From Prevotella sp. (lineage in GTDB: Bacteria > Bacteroidota > Bacteroidia > Bacteroidales > Bacteroidaceae): a stretch of DNA of 55,077 nucleotides. The notes beneath the pieces are model-generated. The model was given only the letters and a program-made list of their open reading frames with translations, was not told the origin of the DNA and did not search any database. Position numbers and translations under genes: made by a program. The stretch spans positions 1 through 55,077 of the forward strand of contig JALFSW010000049.1 in NCBI GenBank assembly GCA_022779305.1, given 5' to 3'. Of the stretch, positions 52,572-55,077 are shown one piece after another. The stretch's first letter is position 1; every line of letters begins with the position of its first letter.

Positions 52572-53933
52572 ATGAGACACTACACATTGATACTACTCCT
52601 CTTCGCAGGCTGTACCTCGCTTTCGGCACAGAACTACACGATGAAGATGGACAAGAAGGATGGACAAACTGTGGAAACACAGGCTGACGATATAAAGGAG
52701 GTTCTCTTCAAGAATGGAGACATACGAATAAAAGGTAAGAATGGCACACAGACGGATTATGAGAAAGGAGAGATTAGGAAAATCTATTTCACTCTTTCCG
52801 ATAACCAACAGAAAGCCATCCGTCTCTTACCGCCACGTTCCATCAAAAGTCCTATAGCGGCACGATTGCAACTCACACTGACCAATCTTGAAACAAAGCA
52901 AACCTACAAGACTACGGCAGAACGCATAGAAGATAAAGTGATTGTGGCGGAAACCAATGTTCCAAACGGAAGATACAGCCTTGCTGCCATTGGAACGATA
53001 GACTTTGAAAAAAGAATATGGGTAAAGAAACAGAAGAAATGGAACATATTGGAAATGAAAGCTCAGGTGAAAGCTGACAAGGAGATTGAATTATCGGGAA
53101 ACAGCTCAACCGAGACGGTAAGCATTCCGCTCAAGACTTATACTGATGCCGATGGATTCTTGATTACGGAAGTATTTTACGCATCACCTCCCAGCAGAGA
53201 GTATGATGACCAATATATCAAAATAGGCAACAATACGGACAGTGTGAAGTATGCCGATGGACTAGCCATCGTGGAAAGTGGATTCAACACTAACGACAGC
53301 ACAGAAAATGATCCGCAAATCATGGATGAAATGATGACCATCATTTGGGCATACGTCATTCCCGGAACAGGACACGATGTACCAGTACAGCCGGGTGAAG
53401 AATTAGTCATTGCTCTCAATGCCGACAACTACAAGACAAAATACGGAACGTTTGATCTGAGTCATGCCGATTTTGAATTCTTTGATAATACAGGGATGGA
53501 CACACAGAACGAGGATGTGCCGGATTTAGAAAACTGGACAGATACCAACAGCGGACAGACCACGCTCTCCACACGCGGTTGCAAGGCTCTTGGATTAGTG
53601 AAGATAGGGGTGGACAGAAAGACATTCAAGGAATATTTTTACTATACCTATTCCGAGAAAGATATTTCCTCTGGCTTTGTCAATCCGTATGTAGGCGGTC
53701 ATATCGTTCCTAATGCATGGGCAGTGGATGTGGTGGAAATTGCCGCAAGGGCAGACCGGCAATGGAATGTCTTTGATGGGGAACTTGACAGTGGTTTCAC
53801 ATACGCCACCGAACACCATGTGGGAGACGACTATGGAACAGCGGTCGTCAGAAGAAAAGTTGCAGGTAAATGGCGAGACACCAACAACTCTTCCAAAGAC
53901 TTCCGGCATGATGCAAAACCAACGATGTATTAA
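52572..53933 (+). CDS. DUF4876 domain-containing secreted protein
   Basis: 453 residues. The N-terminus MRHYTLILLLFAGCTSLSAQ may be a lipoprotein signal (FAGC) or an ordinary signal peptide. A short module (about 24-74) ending EIRKIYF resembles the one in the first gene of the locus. From about 195 on, FLITEVFYASPPSREYDDQY, IKIGNNTDSVKYADGLAIVE and the end with WRDTNNSSKDF are characteristic of DUF4876, a lamin-tail-like family in Bacteroidota, often found with surface proteins. No YDLQGR tail is present. It is the last gene of the plus-strand locus. Confidence 0.82.
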   Translation: MRHYTLILLLFAGCTSLSAQNYTMKMDKKDGQTVETQADDIKEVLFKNGDIRIKGKNGTQTDYEKGEIRKIYFTLSDNQQKAIRLLPPRSIKSPIAARLQLTLTNLETKQTYKTTAERIEDKVIVAETNVPNGRYSLAAIGTIDFEKRIWVKKQKKWNILEMKAQVKADKEIELSGNSSTETVSIPLKTYTDADGFLITEVFYASPPSREYDDQYIKIGNNTDSVKYADGLAIVESGFNTNDSTENDPQIMDEMMTIIWAYVIPGTGHDVPVQPGEELVIALNADNYKTKYGTFDLSHADFEFFDNTGMDTQNEDVPDLENWTDTNSGQTTLSTRGCKALGLVKIGVDRKTFKEYFYYTYSEKDISSGFVNPYVGGHIVPNAWAVDVVEIAARADRQWNVFDGELDSGFTYATEHHVGDDYGTAVVRRKVAGKWRDTNNSSKDFRHDAKPTMY

Positions 53934-54286
53934 GTGTTTTAATTTGAAAAGAAAGAATGGCGTATAAGACACTGAGAAGCGAATAAAAGAGGACAGGAAG
54001 CAATGGTAGGATAGACTTACAATACAATGAACCGACTTGGAGTTTAATCTTAATCATAGCAAGACCTCTTTTACAAAAGTAGGAAAAGAAAAGTAGAACG
54101 TAGCTGCTTGGTAGTCATAGCCATTCCTTCTTCCTATTACAGTACAAACCTTTTTCTTTTACTATATTATCTCTTATTGTAGTTTGTACGTTGTCGTAGT
54201 CGCTTCTGGGTTTGAGACAGGAAAGTCCCTCACAGATAGCTTTGTCTCCAAAGTCGGTCGAAAGGTTTCCTACAATTAAGGTGTGT
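53934..54286. other. Gap between the DUF4876 gene and the group II intron
   Basis: No gene is recognisable on either strand. On the minus strand this would be the 3' exon side of the intron. A reading frame runs through it to 54115, but its start lies inside the intron RNA domains, so I do not call it. Confidence 0.5.
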
Positions 54287-54287
54287 G

Positions 54288-54352
54288 TAAATGGTAGGCT
54301 CGGCACTCGGCGCCTTGCCGTCTTGCGACGGTAGGTTTCCGAGAGCCTGCCC
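54288..54352 (-). ncRNA. Group II intron domain VI
   Basis: GGCAGGCUC pairs with GAGCCUACC except for one C/A position, with an inner CCGUC-GCAA-GACGG tetraloop stem. The unpaired A is the expected branch nucleotide for lariat formation. Confidence 0.7.
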
Positions 54353-54354
54353 CC

Positions 54355-54388
54355 GAACCGTACGTACAAGTCTCCTTGTATACGGCTC
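54355..54388 (-). ncRNA. Group II intron domain V
   Basis: A 34-base element beginning GAGCCGTATACAAGG and ending GTACGTACGGTTC on the minus strand. The size and the GAGCCG/CGGTTC ends with the catalytic AGC triad match the conserved group II catalytic core. Confidence 0.93.
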
Positions 54389-54407
54389 TCCGTTGGTTTT
54401 TCTCATT

Positions 54408-54929
54408 TTAGCGAACATGAATTTTAGCATTACAGGTTTCACAAACAGCCAAAGTTTTACGGTGTTTTTTGAGCATCTGTTGTTCCCACTCGTTCTCTCC
54501 CTTGAGGTCTTTGAGTGTACGCACGTGATGCATCACCGTTTTACCTTCTGCTCCACATAATTCACACCTTTCAGCCTTCAATCTCTCAACAAGACTCGGA
54601 TAAGGACTGATGTTTGTGTTCGGAATGTTGTCGCATTGGGCATAATCTTTAGCTGTCTTTCGTCTAAAACCTTCATTATAAAGCACTCTGACTTTCTTTT
54701 GCCCTTTCTTGTCTATGTAGTGTATGATAAAGTCTTTGCCTTTGCGGAGTTTCTTTATCATCTGCGCCATAGTCATGTTTTGCTTTTGGGCAATAGTTTT
54801 GAACATACTGTACTTCATATTGAATCCGAATGAATTGCCGAGATATGAAATGTTGTTAGCAATAGAATAGTAGTTGTAGAATCCTCTTATTTCCGCATTG
54901 TATTGTGCGAGAATATCTTCAGGCTTCAT
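54408..54929 (-). pseudogene. ltrA: Group II intron maturase, C-terminal fragment (X and HNH domains)
   Basis: 173 codons corresponding to the end of a group II intron reverse transcriptase/maturase. The thumb/X region reads YNAEIRGFYNYYSIANN and so on. The HNH endonuclease domain has CELCG, VMHHV and CETCNAKIH. The reverse-transcriptase palm and fingers with YADD are absent; upstream, the same frame meets a stop codon belonging to a transposase gene. The protein is therefore a truncated remnant, although the RNA domains V and VI downstream are intact. Confidence 0.88.
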
Positions 54930-54944
54930 TCCTATCGAAGTGAT

Positions 54945-55076
54945 TTAAACTTTTCTTTTTCTCAAACATTTCCTTAGCAGAATTACCATAAAGGCAATAT
55001 AGTTCCATGATTCCCAATTCCTGACCGTTGTTTCAAATCGATTTAAAACAGTCCTGTAACTGTCCATCCATGCATT
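54945..55076 (-). mobile_element. IS5-type transposase, C-terminal end (runs off the window)
   Basis: 43 codons ending at TAA 54945-54947. The segments NAWMDSYRTVLNRFETTVRN and WNYIAFMVILLRKCLRK match the typical end of IS5-family DDE transposases (a W-x-D-x-[FY]-R-x-L-x-x-[FY]-E-T motif followed by a hydrophobic helix). It is in the same frame as, and 16 bases upstream of, the maturase remnant. The IS end must lie between 54930 and 54945. The rest of the element is outside the window. Confidence 0.72.
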
Positions 55077-55077
55077 G

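Larger units (their letters stand above)
54287..54944 (-). mobile_element. Group II intron, 3' fragment
   Basis: On the minus strand: the end of the intron-encoded protein, then domain V, then domain VI with a candidate branch-point A at 54295 opposite a C. The intron end would be 8 bases further at 54287 (...AUUUAC), the usual distance. The 5' part of the intron and the reverse-transcriptase domain are missing and are replaced by the end of a transposase gene. Confidence 0.8.

Noticed and set aside
54115..54442. Two minus-strand frames of 84 and 70 codons
   Set aside because: They cover group II intron domains V and VI, which are structured RNA, and resemble no protein I know.
54408..55077. 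Retron or diversity-generating reverse transcriptase
   Set aside because: The fragment is clearly the X and HNH end of a group II intron maturase, and the reverse-transcriptase domain is absent.
1..55077. CRISPR array or cas genes
   Set aside because: The repeats seen are far apart and about 195 bp long; no regularly spaced short repeats or Cas proteins are present.

Overview
The window looks like chromosome from a Bacteroidales bacterium, most likely Prevotella or a close relative. The evidence is the gene content: Rho with a long acidic N-terminal insert, a DUF4492-cydA-cydB operon, a TamL-type Omp85 lipoprotein, DUF3078, DUF4876 and DUF5117-type proteins, and secreted proteins ending in a YDLQGR...NGKKV tail. 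Promoters also fit the Bacteroidota pattern, with a -7 box TAnnTTTG about 19-20 bases after a TTTG-like -33 box. Translation starts show little Shine-Dalgarno complementarity. No database search was possible, so family names come from motif recognition.

Layout. Positions 1-13 kb hold rho, an Uup-type ABC-F ATPase, the ribosome-assembly GTPase engB, a DMT exporter and topB, then a minus-strand export operon (TolC, HlyD and two ABC-2 permeases) with no ATPase gene. Positions 13-28 kb hold the DUF4492-cydAB oxidase operon, a DUF3078 outer-membrane protein, tamL, a YycJ-like metallo-hydrolase, a secreted GH13 amylase, a large zinc protease with a TetR gene upstream, a membrane TPR protein and ribH. 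Positions 28-43 kb hold a secreted LRR-like protein, tRNA-Val and tRNA-Tyr, hcp with an HcpR-like operator, an initiator-type tRNA-Met, a BtuC/FecCD permease with its binding lipoprotein, a DASS transporter, uraA, a second ABC-F ATPase and tex. Positions 43-46 kb hold a GNAT acetyltransferase and a large TPR protein.

Positions 46.3-55 kb look accessory. Five plus-strand genes encode secreted proteins: a small protein with a tail domain, three LRR proteins of increasing size sharing C-terminal tails and, in part, their intergenic DNA, and a DUF4876 protein. They are followed by the 3' end of a group II intron (maturase X and HNH domains, domains V and VI) cut off by the C-terminal end of an IS5-type transposase at the window edge.

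The least explained feature is a dispersed, roughly 195-bp intergenic repeat with terminal inverted repeats. It is present in five full copies and at least three remnants. Copies sit directly against genes: one begins at a predicted transcription start (tex), one begins right after a stop codon (tex/GNAT), and one provides a terminator-like hairpin (hcp). A second element of similar size but different sequence lies at 46066-46262. A further curiosity is at 7919-7950, where a bidirectional terminator hairpin carries the overlapping stop codons of topB and the permease gene in its loop, so both proteins end in AGKD.
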